Positions 1-11,750 are shown, counted from the first letter of the stretch. The stretch: DNA of 64,000 nt from Ascaphus truei (GCA_036426205.1 WSYH01002426.1:1-64000), one strand, 5' to 3'. Notes: generated from the letters alone by a model not told the origin. Made by a program: numbers and translations.

Positions 1-100
1 GAGAGAGGCACAGTGAGGGGGAGGGGAGAGAGGCACAGTGAGGGGAGGGGAGAGAGGCACAGTGATGGGGAAAGAGAGGCACAGTAAGGGAGAGAAAAAA
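1..100. repeat. GA-rich minisatellite
   Basis: About four imperfect copies of a ~25-bp unit containing GAGAGAGGCACAGTGAGG fill the first 100 bases and end in an A-run. The array is cut by the window start, so its full length is unknown. No coding potential is visible. Confidence 0.85.
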
Positions 101-103
101 TGA

Positions 104-277
104 TTAAGGCTAAGTTATGTTTCGCCGGGCGGCGGCAGTGCGGGATTCCAGCAATTTGATTTGTTCAAGTGACACGACGGCCCTTGAAAAATCTAATTTT
201 ACCGGATACTATAAGCGCACGCGGCGGCAATGCTTTTGTTTTCGGGCGACGTCGCCAGCACTATATGCGCGGCCTAA
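104..277. repeat. possible small MITE
   Basis: A short GC-rich block starts with TTAAGGC and ends with GGCCTAA, giving loosely inverted termini about 170 bp apart. It contains no reading frame. The inverted match is short and imperfect, so this is a weak call that rests on resemblance to the better MITE at 723-957. Confidence 0.25.
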
Positions 278-591
278 GAATGTAGATTAAATATGTGAAT
301 AATTGTGCTTATGATGGACTTTATTTTCCTGTTATTTTCCCTGTGCTAATTATTCTGCTCCATACAAAATGTCCCTAATATTTCACTATACTGAGATAAA
401 TCCCTTAATTTCCCAGCGTTCTCGTGTGGTAACGGGGGAAGGGAGCAGCGCTGATTGAGACACCCTACTGTGCGCGAAGACTCATGGGTACTGGTTGTTA
501 TCAGTGAGTCAAACTATTTTACAAATGCCTAAAAAAATAAAAAAAAAAACGCTATTATAAAACACAGAACAAATGCAAAGAAAGCTGCAGA

Positions 592-658
592 ATGGCCGGT
601 GTGGGGATCAAACCCACGGCCGCGGCATTATTATCCCCACAACTGCGCTATCCAGCAA
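592..658 (-). repeat. tRNA-derived SINE head or tRNA pseudogene
   Basis: Read on the minus strand, this begins GCTGGATAGCGCAG, which resembles an A box. It continues to GTGGGTTTGATCCCCAC, a perfect 5-bp T-arm stem with a B-box-like loop, and ends CCGGCCA, whose CCGGC can pair with the initial GCTGG. The anticodon arm is not convincing and the acceptor stem is short. A SINE promoter head or tRNA pseudogene is therefore more likely than a working tRNA. The second duplication copy carries the same block. Confidence 0.5.
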
Positions 659-722
659 GCAAGCAACTGTATGTAGCACGCGAGTCAGCGCAGGAGCTGC
701 GGGAAAGTGTTTTACTCAACAC

Positions 723-957
723 TTAGGCTGCGGCCACGCTAGCACTGCGCGTGCTGACCGCGCCGTGCTTGCTGAGTTTAGTTTTCACCCACACTTTAAA
801 AAAAAAGAGACTTTGAAGTGCGATCAACTTGCCCGCAGCGCTCCCCCCGCGTGAGCTTGTGAAATAGCCAGGACACCCGGCGCTCATGCTTGGGGAGCTG
901 GTGACGTCACCGCTCTGAAGCATGAGCGCGGTCAGTTCTAGCGTGGCCGCAGCCTAA
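723..957. mobile_element. MITE with ~20-bp terminal inverted repeats
   Basis: The left end TTAGGCTGCGGCCACGCTAG is the exact reverse complement of the right end CTAGCGTGGCCGCAGCCTAA. The inverted similarity continues inwards through GTGCTGACCGCGC and GCGCGGTCAG. The interior is GC-rich and has no transposase. I could not assign a target duplication with confidence, so the superfamily is left open. Confidence 0.75.
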
Positions 958-1904
958 GGCTTGTTTTGCGCGTGGCTATGACACGGGTAGGCGTGGCCAT
1001 GACATCACGCACCTCTTTTCTCTTCTCCATATATCTTTTGGCTCCCATAAGGTGGCTCGGGGTCAGCAGAACACGTCATTAATAAATCCTCCCCTCTTCA
1101 GAGGCCCTTAAACATGCGCAGTTACTTTCCAGGGAAACACAAGCTCCCAAATCTGCCTTTTTAGTGCATATGTCCTGGAACAAGAATCATAGTTCTGTTC
1201 CTTTTTACCCCCTTTTTGCAGCTCCGACTGCTGGCCCTTTATGTAGTAGCACTTTCCCTGCAGTTATTATTCCCAGTGCTGGCGATATGGATACATTAGT
1301 TTCTCTATCTCCTATCCGTATGACTACCCCTGTTATTCCCCTGGCATAGAGGACTGTCCCACTACCCCCTGCCTGTGCTCACAGTTCCCTCAGCCCAGGC
1401 TCTGTTCCTGTGAGACAGCCTCCAGTTTGCTTTCTTTCCATCTCAGCAGGCTAAGCAGCACTACTCGTGCCCCCAGCTCTTGGTAAGAGTATCGTTTTTA
1501 CCTTTGTCCTTTACTATCGAGCACTATTATTGTAGAGAAACTCTCTCTCACCGCACCATCTACAAGTAACTTTATCTGCTGCTTTTCAATAAAGTGAAGA
1601 AAAGATGAAGAACGTGTGGTGCTTGTAAAGGGAACTAGTTAAGCTGTCTGGCCATACATTACCCAGCGTATTCCCTTTGGTCCCAGAACAGCTTACACTT
1701 TTATTTAATACGTTCATGTTCTGCGGTATCTTTTTATTGAACACTAAATAAAACACCCGGTGACAGAGACGGGGTTAGAGGCCGGGGGGATATTCCTGTT
1801 GGCGCTGTGCGCCCCCAGAAAGTCAGAGTGGCAGCGTGGTGCGCTGGGGAACAGACCGTGGCACGCAGACTGCAGTACCTTAATTATCAGTGTATTATAG
1901 TGCA

Positions 1905-2130
1905 TTACTCAAAGGATATACACCCATACATACATACACACTATATAAACGGCTAGCAAAAGCTTACAGGGGACCATGTTATATGGTTTTGGGCTCATTT
2001 GCATGTCATTTCCCAGAATCCCTTGCTGCAGTGAAAGTGCTGTGTGCTGGGTGATAATGGTGAAAAGCTATTACAGGGAAAGTGCTCCACACCACATAGA
2101 AAATATATAAGGATACAACTACCGGTGCTC
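1905..2130. repeat. interspersed repeat of unknown class
   Basis: A block with GGCTCATTTGCATGTCATTTC followed by a CCAGAATCCCTTGCTGC segment recurs at 8256-8490 within the duplicated unit. It looks like a common non-coding interspersed repeat, but I cannot name the family from sequence alone. Confidence 0.35.
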
Positions 2131-2914
2131 TGGGGTTCCTGTGACTGCCTGATGTATTTCTAAAGATTAAATAACTTTGAGTGTGCTGCGGATCCTATTG
2201 TGAAAAGCGTCAATAAATAAGAGTCATCTGAGGATCATTTGCAGGATAACAAATAAGTTTATTGCAATGTACGGTGCACACGCAGAGGAGAGTTTCAAAA
2301 TAAAACTTTCCCGAGGGCATGGTGGCATACAGGCCTTATTTATACACAAAATACTAAGCCACGCCCCCTATACGAGGTTGCTTGTGCGTCACTACGTAAG
2401 CATATGAGATAAACAAAATATGAACATGAACACATTGAGTTAACAGTATTATTATGGGATTCATATTAGAAATGAAATGACTCAGCTAATATTCCTTATA
2501 CGGGCTGGTGACTTTTCCTCTACATACGGGACTTCATGGGCACCTCCCTCGGAATGCGAGACTTTCTGGTTATCTATATTTTATTTTCATAACATTCGCG
2601 CTTTTCTCCCCTCTTCAAGGTCTTGTGGCTTAGCTGAACAGCTCAATATCATTTGAAACTTCAGGAGCAGGAAAAATAAAAATGTCTTTAAACTAACTTC
2701 CATACCAACTTTCATACAGACAATATTTTTGGTGAAGAATGGTACTCAAAAGTTCTGGGGTCCGTATATATTTAATGAAAAGGAGCACATACTGGGTAAT
2801 GACTAATCAGATAATCACAGTACTAAACCTATAGGGGGGCTCTAAAATACCCTGAAGGTGGGGGTAGGTTGCACAGAGACACCCTCCCCTTACCTCATTG
2901 GGTTGGCCCCAGTT

Positions 2915-2962
2915 GCCAGACTTCTTGATAAAGTGCACTAGCACGAAACGCGTAGAAGGGTT
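2915..2962 (+). ncRNA. hammerhead-like motif, degenerate
   Basis: The order is CTTC, TTGATAAA, GTGC-ACTA-GCAC, GAAACGCG, TA, GAAG. CTTC/GAAG can form stem I and GTGC/GCAC stem II around a core close to CUGANGA...GAAA. The core deviates at two positions (TTGATAA), so activity is doubtful. No Penelope protein lies next to it, so it may be the end of a non-autonomous relative. Copy 2 at 10876-10924 has AAAG in place of GAAG, which breaks stem I. Confidence 0.45.
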
Positions 2963-3216
2963 GCAGCCCTCTATTTTATGGCTTCTTATTAAAGGATTTC
3001 GTTTTGCCAGACCTGCTTTCCTTTACTTACTGCTGTGCGCTGCACACACTTTGCATACAGACAATAGACAATATCAAGCACCTAAAATGGATGCTGACTT
3101 AAAATGGCTGCTTAGATCCCAGTGCTGTTATGTCCGACCTCCCCCCCCCTCCTTGCATCATATTCTCACTTTGTCAGTTCCCTCCTTTTTTATTCTAAAA
3201 ACATAGCGTTTGAGAA

Positions 3217-3790
3217 TTAAGTTTTTGATGTTAGTACAGGGACACATAGACAGACTCGTATTGTATACTGGGGTGCTCCATCATCTGATACTGTTTGTAT
3301 GTATACACTGGAGTGAAATGGAGGAGGTGTTTCCCTCCTGCTGTCATAGTCTCGTATGGCGCTCGTGGCCCCAACATTTCTTTTGGAGTTGAATAACTGT
3401 GATCGGCATCTTCTTTCTTCAAGGGACTGCTGTTTCCGGCATCTGCAAAGAGTGGCATCAGATTGGAGGAGGGGGTAGCACATCTGTGGATCATACCTCT
3501 GCAACACGTGACACACACATATATGACAACAAGTAACACCCCCACACACCAAAGCATTCATAAGTTTTTGCTCCAAGTGATTTAAGCCATTCACCTAACC
3601 CCAAGGGTGATATTCTGTCACTTCCCTTTGTAAGCCTTTTTGGATCTCTTCTATTTCATCGAGTTCATGTTGCACATTGCTACACTGATCTTGAATGAAA
3701 ACACAACATTGTTCTTCAACTAGGACACATACCCCTCATTTTGAAGCTAAAACTTAGTCTAAAGCAATTCTGTTTTGTAAGACCATAAGC
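3217..3790 (-). pseudogene. endogenous retrovirus envelope TM remnant
   Basis: On the minus strand a decayed frame from about 3770 to 3590 shows the QNR.ALD-type motif of retroviral transmembrane subunits. It is followed by a cysteine arrangement that fits CX6CC (about 3698-3730) and an amphipathic Glu/Ile-rich stretch. A frameshift near 3594 leads to a Cys-rich hydrophobic segment that fits a membrane anchor and short tail. Two in-frame stops lie before the cysteine motif in this copy. In retroviruses this protein mediates membrane fusion; here it is a fossil. The purine-rich tract downstream on this strand (about 3140-3200) could be the old polypurine tract, but no LTR pair was identified. 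Confidence 0.55.
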
Positions 3791-4243
3791 CTAATCTGAA
3801 CCTGTTCTTGGTTTAATGATGAAATTAAAAACTGCAAAATTAAGGCCACATCCTTCCTGTAAATTGTTATCTGACTGAACATACATTTTTACACAGGTTT
3901 CATTGGTTGGTGGAGACACTTGACCCCTAAATTGATTCTTGTTCCCAGTGTGTGATACACCCTTTAAAGAGGTTCCCTTAAAAAATGGGAAAATACAGAA
4001 ATTATACACATAATACTAAAAACCTTATTTTATGCAAGCAACCTTTCTTTGGGTATGCAGTTGCTAGACAAAGGAAATGGCATCTATCTCTATCATCATA
4101 TATTTTCAGAATCATCACAACATTCTATTACTGAGAATTGTGGGGGTTTGGTATCTGTGGAAGCGAAATGCATGATCATCACCCCTGCACGCATTATATA
4201 CATCATTCACTCAGAATATCAGAACAGACAATGTCTGCGATGG

Positions 4244-4462
4244 TCAAAATGGCTGACTTATGATCCTTTCCTTGTGGCTGACACACGCCCCTGGGTGACC
4301 CCCTCCTTTCGGTGGAGGTGCAACACACTTCTGGATCAAAGTTTTGCTGCACATGACACATACATGGAGAGTGATGAGTACTGCCAAAACACATACAAGA
4401 GCCTTCGCAAGCCACGCTTCCAGGAAACCAATCCTCCCATCAAGGCCCAATTGTACATACAC
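4244..4462 (-). pseudogene. possible second envelope anchor fragment
   Basis: A 72-codon minus-strand frame contains a strongly hydrophobic Ala/Leu/Val/Cys segment of about 20 residues followed by a Lys/Cys tail. At DNA level the surrounding bases resemble 3450-3570, so it may be a duplicated retroviral membrane-anchor region. A 143-codon frame on the plus strand (4049-4480) overlaps it and is also conserved at 12013-12444, but that frame has no recognisable domain. I favour the minus-strand reading, weakly. Confidence 0.25.
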
Positions 4463-5084
4463 CTTAAATTTCTAACTTAAACACACTCTAAAAAATAAAA
4501 ATATTGAGTCTTTGAACAAATGAAATGTTCTGATAAAACCGGGCCTTAGCCTGGTGTCTTATTTTCCTCGTTGGTTAACGGTTAGAGTTTTGACTCGGCA
4601 AGACGTTAACTTGATGCGGCTGTGCTTTAGGTGACTTTGGTCTTTCGTGGAGCTGGAACGTTTGGTGGAGCTGGAGCGAGCTTTACGTGCTTTGGGTCCA
4701 GAAAAAGAACTCTGCCACTTTAATTGCTGTAGTGGTGGTTAGTATAGGCCTTTTCATCTGGGATGCAGAGCATGCTTGCGTAGGAAATATTTGACTATTA
4801 ACCCCATCTCGAGTAGGTGCACTTTCAACTTTGCCTAGAGAGACTCAAAAAATGTATTAGTGGCATACAATACTTATTAATTGTTTTATTACCAATAACA
4901 TGGTCCTTAATTCGTTCCTTTGGACTGCTGATAGTCATAAGTCATCCCATAAGTGTCTCATAGGGACATAATTTATACCTAGGAATAAATTCTTGTATCA
5001 ATGTGTTTACTCCTGTCTTAGCATCCGCATATAGACAGAGGTATTCCCTATTAATGTTCCTCAAATTAAAACTAAGTAGCCACT

Positions 5085-5475
5085 GTGAACCTGACTTTGC
5101 TACAATCTAAGTTCCTAAGACTTGATGCCCCAGCCATTACCAAACTAATTGCTTCCATAGTTAATTCTATCCTGTCCGCAGGCCATATCCCTAAGACCTG
5201 GGAAACTGTCAGAGTTTGTTCCAATCTTCAAAAGTGGGGACAAAAAACCCTGTCTCAAACTACAGGCCAATCTCTCTTCTCCCAATACTATCCACTGTCA
5301 TGGAAAAAATATTCACTCCCGATTAAGCAATTATTTTACCCATACAAATTTCCCTAGCCAATCCCCATCTGGCTTTTACCCAAACACTCCACTGTAACTG
5401 TTCTGCTAAAAAATTGAAATGCCTTGTATATATAATGTATACCCTTTTCACTTATGTAATTGCTTTTGCAACTAT
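5085..5475 (+). pseudogene. jockey-superfamily LINE, deleted RT fragment and 3' end
   Basis: The first ~90 codons match the LINE at 47024 closely, including the segment IVNSILSAGHIPKTW. The fragment then jumps directly to the same 3' tail (ATACCC...TTCACTTATGTAA) that ends the LINE near 48770. A frameshift follows the KTW motif. The central reverse transcriptase has been lost. Confidence 0.7.
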
Positions 5476-5897
5476 GTACAGTGGCGGCCGACCTGAGTCT
5501 AAAACGGCTAGATCCGCGGCTCTCGGATTATTCCGGTTAGGTGCGGTTTTCTGTTTGTTTCGCCCGGAGTGAACTGCGTTATTTTAGCGGTCGTGATTTT
5601 ATCATTTTATTCTCGCCGTCTGCAATACTGCAATGCCGTGTAAAAACTCAGGGGGGCGTTTGCGAGCTGTTGTCTTGGAAGTCTAATACCTTCGCGTTTC
5701 AACCTACGTCAGTACACAACTTATGTGTGCGTGCGCAGTAATTGTAAATTTGCATATTTAAAGTATACAGTACATGCATTTGCAGTGCTCTACTGTACAG
5801 TATGTCTCATTTGAAAATTGTTGAAACGCATAGGCGTGTACAGTACTGTATCAGTGTCACATTTCGGCATATACAGCGCTCTCCCCTCGCTCAGGGT
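5476..5897. mobile_element. possible Tc1/mariner-type left terminus
   Basis: The bases CAGTGGCGGCCGACC begin directly after a TA at the tail of the LINE fragment, as expected for a Tc1/mariner or pogo end with a TA target. The block is rich in TACTGTAC-like words, as are the transposase loci at 16.3 and 38.3 kb. It is absent from duplication copy 2. No matching right terminus was found in the window, so the assignment is tentative. Confidence 0.3.
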
Positions 5898-6578
5898 AAG
5901 GTATTTCAACTTCTTATCTTCTCTACAATGCAGTACATCTCTCCCACACCATTCCTTTGAACGTGTGTCTGGTTTCAATCACATTCCTGCTTGACAGCAG
6001 GTGATTACAATGCATGCGCCTGTAACTTCGCCCACCACTGCCTGCTTGCTTGCTTGCGTGAGTGACCCAAACAAATAAAACAAAAAAAAATTTTATTGCA
6101 ATTTTTTTTTTTTTTATTTTCTCCACAAGTTTGCAAAAACCATCTTGATACTGTATTACGATATTCTATCTGTGCTGTAGCTTTTGACTGCGACCCTGTG
6201 CGTTTGACTGCACATGGCTGATTTTTGTTCTTTTTACGTACTGTATTTGGGGGTGTATTATTATGATGAACTTTCGTTTGAAATTAAAGTATGTCTTTAT
6301 CTTTGAACTTCATGCAGTTGTGCCCTGTAGCCCCCTCCCCCACAAACACACACAAGGCTTGCTCATGGAGTCGTTAATTTTCTGAATGTTGCCATTGTGT
6401 TCTTAATCCGCCCATAGCCGAGCTACAAAGCCTCACTGCGCCTGCGTGTAATCCTTTTTCAGATGGGAGCTAGCTGCTTACTGCGCATGACTATCCCAAC
6501 CCCCCCCCCTCTCCACAGAGTCGTTAATTTTCTGAATCTTGCCATTGTGTTCTTAATCCGTCCATAGCCGAGCTACAG
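5898..6578. repeat. non-coding left arm shared by the Tc1-like copies
   Basis: This block recurs at 13420-14100. Its terminal tandem motif (GTCGTTAATTTTCTGAATCTT then CCATTGTGTTCTTAATCCG) appears twice here, twice near 13883-14094 and once at 26452. In two cases the block is followed by the segment that leads into the transposase locus. It holds no gene that I can support. Confidence 0.5.
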
Positions 6579-6842
6579 TGAATAATTGTGCTTATGATGG
6601 ACTTTATTTCCCTGTTATTTTCCCCGTGCTAATTATTCTGCTCCATACAAAATGTCCCTAATATGTCACTATACTGAGATAAATCCCTTAATTTCCCAGC
6701 GTTCTCGTGTGGTAACGGGGGAAGGGAGCAGCGCTGATTGAGACGACCCTAGGGAGCGATTCATGGTATGTTTATCAATTTAAACTTTTACATCCTCATA
6801 ACCTTTTATAAAACACAGAACAAATGCAAAGAAAGCTGCAGA

Positions 6843-6909
6843 ATGGCCGGTGTGGGGATCAAACCCACGGCCGCGGCATTATTATCCCCACAACTGCGCT
6901 ATCCAGCAA
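6843..6909 (-). repeat. tRNA-derived SINE head, second copy
   Basis: This is the duplicate of the tRNA-like block at 592-658, with the same A-box-like and B-box-like segments and the same T-arm pairing. It comes from the tandem duplication rather than from an independent insertion. Confidence 0.5.
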
Positions 6910-6973
6910 GCAAGCAATTGTATGTAGCACGCGAGTCAGCGCCGGAGCTGCGGGAAAGTATTTTACTCATCAC

Positions 6974-7251
6974 TTAGGCTGCGGCCACGCTAGCGCTGAG
7001 CGTGCTGACCGCGCCGTGCTTGCCGAGTTTAGTTTCTGCAATTGAAATTGTCCCGTCCCCGCGGTGCGCACGCTCACCCACGCTTGGCGCTTAAGTAAAT
7101 AAAAGACTTTGAAGCGCGCTCAACTTGCCCGCAATGCCCCCCGCGCGCGCTTGTGAAATAGCCAGGACACCCGGCGCTCATGCTTGGGGAGCTGGTGACG
7201 TCACCGCTCTGAAGCATAAGCGCGGTCAGCGCTAGCGTGGCCGCAGCCTAA
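6974..7251. mobile_element. MITE with ~20-bp terminal inverted repeats, second copy
   Basis: This is the duplicate of the MITE at 723-957 with the same termini. It is about 40 bp longer in the interior. Its inner terminal bases pair better than in the first copy, so it is closer to the ancestral form. Confidence 0.75.
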
Positions 7252-8821
7252 GGCTTGTTTTGCGCGTGCGAATGCTCGTGCACGTGAAGCACACTGTGTG
7301 TATAGAGTTCAGTGCTGTGAGTGACAGATGGGCGTGGCTATGACACGGGTAGGCGTGGCCATGACATCACACACCTCTTTTCTCTTCTCCATATATCTAT
7401 TGGCTCCCATAAGGAGGCTCGGGGTCAGCAGAACACGCCATTAATAAATCCTCCCCTGCTCAGAGACCCTTAAACATGCACAGTTACTTTCCAGGGAAAC
7501 ACAAGCTCCCAAATCTGCCTTTTTAGTGCATATGTCCTGGAACAAGAATCATAGTTCTGTTCCTTTTTACCCCCTTTTTGCAGCTCCGCCTGCTGGCCCT
7601 TTATGTAGTAGCACTTTCCCTGCAGTTATTATTCCCAGTGCAGGCGATATGGATACATTAGTTTCTCTATCTCCTTAGCCGTATGACTACCCCTGTTATT
7701 CCCCTGGCATAGAGGACTGTCCCACTACCCCCTGCTTGTGCTCACAGTTCCCTCAGCCCAGGCTCTGTTCCTGTGAGACAGCCTCCAGTTTGCTTTCTTT
7801 CCATCTCAGCAGGCTAAGCAGCACTACTCGTGCCCCCAGCTCTTGGTAAGAGTATCGTTTTTACCTGTGTCCCTACTATCGAGCACTATTATTGTAGAGA
7901 AACTCTCTCTCACCACACCATCTACAAGTAACTTTATCTGCTGCTTTTCTATAAAGTGAAGAAAAGATGAAGAACGTGCGGTGCTTGTAAAGGGAACTAG
8001 TTAAGCTGTCTGGCCATACATTACCCAGCGTATTCCCTTTGGTCCCAGAACAGCTTACACTTTTATTTTAATACGTTCATGTTCTGTGTTATCTTTTTAT
8101 TGAGCACTAAATAAAACACCCGGTGACAGAGACGGGGTTAGAGACCGGGGGGATATTCCTGTTGGTGCTGTGCGCCCCCAGAAAGTCATAGTGGCAGCGC
8201 GGTGCGCTGGGGAACAGACCGTGGCACGCAGACTGCAGAACCTTAATTATCAGTGTATTATAGTGCATTACTCAAAGGATATACACACACACATACACCT
8301 ACACATACATACATACATACATACACACTATATAAACGGCTAGCAAAAGCTTACAGGGGACCATGTTATATGGTTTTGGGCTCATTTGCATGTCATTTCC
8401 CAGAATCCCTTGCTGCAGCGAAAGTGCTGTGTGCTGGGTGGTAATGGTGAAAAGCTATTACAGGGAAAGTGCTCCACACCACATAGAAAATATATAAGGA
8501 TACAACTACCGGTGCTCTGGGGTTCCTGTGATTACCTGATGTATTTCTAAAGATTAAATAACTTTGAGTGTGCTGCGGATCCTATTGTGAAAAGCGTGAA
8601 TAAATAAGAGTCATCTGAGGATCATTTGCAGGATAACAAATAAGTTTATTGCAGTGTACGGTGCACACGCAGAGGAGAGTTTCAAAATAAAACTTTCCCA
8701 CGACATGGTGCCATACAGGCCTTATTTATACACAAAATACTAAGCCACGCCCCCTATACGAGGTTGCTTGTGCGTCACTACGTAAGCATATGAGATTAAC
8801 AAAATATCAACATGAACACAT

Positions 8822-10394
8822 TGTCACGGTAGCTTATGACAAGGTATAATGAACACCAAATATCTGGGTTGAACTGAACAAGGCTTAGATATAATAAAAT
8901 ATAATTTATTCCTTAAAGAAGGTGAACTTTCCTGGAACCAGGGTCACGAATGATGTATGATTAGTTCCAGTAAGCTCAACTCATGTCCTCCCTCTTCCAA
9001 AGCATGACAAGTCCTTAATGTCTTTCTTAATTTTATTGCTGGATTAGAAAACACAGGAACTTGTGGGTGTAGTGTAGGCAGAGAGTGCTTCTCTATGTGG
9101 GATGCTTCTATGAGGTTGGACTATGGTAAGAGAGAAAGGCCTTACCAGGGGTGGATGCAGACAGGTCTGTACTCACTGTAATCTAGGGTGGAAAAGAAAG
9201 TGAGGGGCAGGGGTCACACTAAAGGTTGAGTGGGACTGCACTAACTGTCAGCAAAAGACAGGGGAGAACATGGGAAAGTCCATTAACTGGGAGGACTGGA
9301 GAAGCTGCAGTAGCAGTTCACTGATTATGTGCTCAGAGGCAAAAAATGCAACATTGTTGCATGTTACACAGGCACAGTGTGTGTATGTGGAGCCAATGCC
9401 TGCAGCTGAACTTAAGGAGCTGACAAGCAGAAGGGGGGTCGGGCAGGAATGTGATTCTTGTTCCATGACATGAACACAGCAATATAGTACAATTAACAGA
9501 CAAGATTACTTAGGGTTGGGGAATGGAGAAGTATCAGCTAGCAATTCTCCATCAATCCGGTGACATTCCAGGTGGAATCAGAAGCACAACTAAAAACTAG
9601 GGTTGACACAGTTTATATACCTGTGCAACCATATTCTTAACATTGAATACTGACCATTGGTGAACAATTATCTGTATCCATTCCCTAACGTGGAGACACA
9701 GATTAACCCATGCCCCACAGCTAATTAGCCCATGTGTACCGGGACTCTATGGGTAGCCCCATAATTAAATCAGGGGCTATGACCAGTCTACCAAATTAAG
9801 TATCTGCATTGTTTGTAGGTGTAGACATAACACTACAAACCACTCCAGTTTGATGATTCTCCGCCCTCAGGTAACAATTAGACTGGCAGAGTCTGTTGAT
9901 TTATACTTAATCTCTAGACTTTGGGTAAACAATCAGGGCAGTTCACTTTTTGATCACCGTGCTTAGGCTAATCAGCCGGCTGCCCTTCATGACCTATTAG
10001 CCTAGCAGATGGCGTCTGCATTTTCAGACCAGATCCAAAATAAAATACATATACACTTTAATATCTACAAATATTAATAAGTTCCATTCTGGTGGGCTCA
10101 GTGGGTCGACCTTTGCCAGTTTTTAATGCCTACAGTGACTCCACATATTGGCCAAATATCAACTCTCTGCTACCTCCAGAACTGGAGATACAGAAATGCA
10201 CTTTAAAACATTAAAATACAGGCTTATAATGAAACATGGGAACAGGGGAACATACATTTTCAAGGTATAACAAGGTGCAAACCACATCCCTGGACCGCAG
10301 TCCAGTTAACCCCTTGTCTCTCTGGTGAGGTCAGGGGATGGCCATATGGGGTGCAACCCCTTTAATACCGGGCCACCCCCTTTCTCCCTCTACA
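8822..10394 (-). mobile_element. solo LTR of a Gmr1-type Gypsy element
   Basis: The insertion starts TGTCACGGTAGC and ends CCCTCTACA. It is flanked by the 5-bp duplication CACAT (8817-8821 and 10395-10399). Copy 1 of the duplication shows the empty site near 2430. The first ~80 bases resemble the Gypsy LTR at 48777 (words such as GGGTTGAACTG and CTTAGATATA), which places it in the same clade and in reverse orientation. It contains no internal region, consistent with LTR-LTR recombination. Confidence 0.9.
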
Positions 10395-10875
10395 CACATT
10401 GAGTTAACAGTATTATGGGATTCATATTAGAAATGAAATGACTCAGCTAATATTCCTTATACGGGCTGGTGACTTTTCCTCTACATACGGGACTTCATGG
10501 GCACCTCCCTCGGAATGCGAGACTTTCGGATTATCTATATTTTATTTTCATAACATTTGCGCTTTTCTCCCCTCTTCAAGGTCTTGTGGCTTAGCTGAAC
10601 AGCTCAATATCATTTGAAACTTCAGGAGCAGGAAAAATAAAAATGTCTTTAAACTAACTTCCATACCAACTTTCATACAGACAATATTTTTGGTGAAGAA
10701 TGGTGCTCAAAAGTGCTGGGGTCCGTTTATATTTAATGAAAAGGAGCACATACTGGGTAATGACTAATCAGATAATCACAGTACTAAACCTATAGGGGGG
10801 CTCTAAAATACCCTGAAGGTGGGGGTAGGGTGCACAGAGACACCCTCCCCTTACCTTATTGGGTTGGCCCCAGGT

Positions 10876-10924
10876 GCCAGACTTCTTGATAAAGTGCACT
10901 AGCACGAAACGCGTAAAAGGGTTG
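10876..10924 (+). ncRNA. hammerhead-like motif, degenerate, second copy
   Basis: This is the duplicate of the motif at 2915-2962. Stem II (GTGC/GCAC) and GAAACGCG are preserved. The 3' strand of stem I has changed from GAAG to AAAG, so this copy should fold less well. Confidence 0.4.
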
Positions 10925-11179
10925 CAGCCCTCTATTTTATGGCTTCTCATTAAAGGATTTCGTTTTGCCAGACCTGCTTTCCTTTACTGACTGCTGTGCG
11001 CTGCACACACTTTGCATACAGACAATAGACAATATCAAGCACCTATGATGGATGCTGACTTAAAATGGCTGCTTAGATCCCAGTGCTGTTATGTCCGACC
11101 TCCCCCCCCCCTCCTTGCATCATATTCTCACTTTGTCAGTTCCCTCCTTTTTTATTCTAAAAACATAGCGTTTGAGAAT

Positions 11180-11750
11180 TAAGTTTGTGATGTTAGTCCA
11201 GGGACACATAGACAGACTCGTATTGTATAGTGGGGTGCTCCATCATCTGATACTGTTTATATGTATACATTGGAGTGAAATGGAGGAGGTATTTCCCTCC
11301 TGCTGTCATAGTCTCGTATGGCGTTTGTGGCCCCAAAATGTCTTTTGGAGTTGAATAACTGTGATCGGCATCTTCTTTCTTCAAGGGACTGCTGTTTCCG
11401 GCATCTGCAAAGAGTGGCATCAGATTGGAGGAGGGGGTAGCAATTTGTGGATCATACCTCTGCAACACGTGACACACACACATATGACAACTAATAACAC
11501 CCCCACACACACCAAAGCATTCATAAGTTTTTGCTCCAAGTGATTTAAGCCATTCACCTAACCCCAAGGGTGATATTCTGTCACTTCCCTTTGTAAGCCT
11601 TTTTGGATCTCTTCTATTTCATCTAGTTCATGCTGCACATTGCTACACTGATCTTGAATGAAAACACAACATTGTTCTTCAACTAGGACACATACCCCTC
11701 CTTTTGAAGCTAAAACATAGTCGAAAGCAATTCTGTTTTGTTAGGCCATA
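11180..11750 (-). pseudogene. endogenous retrovirus envelope TM remnant, second copy
   Basis: This is the duplicate of the envelope remnant at 3217-3790. The segment with the QNR-type motif and the CX6CC cysteines (about 11569-11745) stays open here, whereas copy 1 has two stops. The frame still shifts before the anchor, which lies in the frame at 11193-11567. No surface subunit, gag or pol of the same virus is visible nearby, so this is a fragment. The call rests on motif order only. Confidence 0.5.

Larger units (their letters stand above)
295..6578. repeat. tandem ~6.3-kb segmental duplication, copy 1
   Basis: The sequence from GTGAATAATTGTGC at 295 recurs from 6579 in the same order and orientation. 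Matched landmarks are 573/6824, 723/6974, 2924/10885, 4049/12013 and 5085/13031. The copies differ by scattered substitutions and small indels. Copy 1 has an extra ~420 bp at 5476-5897 that copy 2 lacks, and copy 2 has a 1573-bp LTR that copy 1 lacks. The junction at 6578/6579 falls directly after the motif CCGAGCTACA. Apart from the parts listed separately, 960-1900 and 4480-5080 show no recognisable gene. Confidence 0.9.

Noticed and set aside
592..658. A functional tRNA gene
   Set aside because: The acceptor stem is too short and the anticodon arm cannot be drawn. A tRNA-derived repeat is more likely.
4049..4480. A 143-codon plus-strand frame conserved at 12013-12444
   Set aside because: The conservation is explained by the recent tandem duplication. 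No domain is recognisable, and the opposite strand offers a better (still weak) explanation as an envelope anchor.
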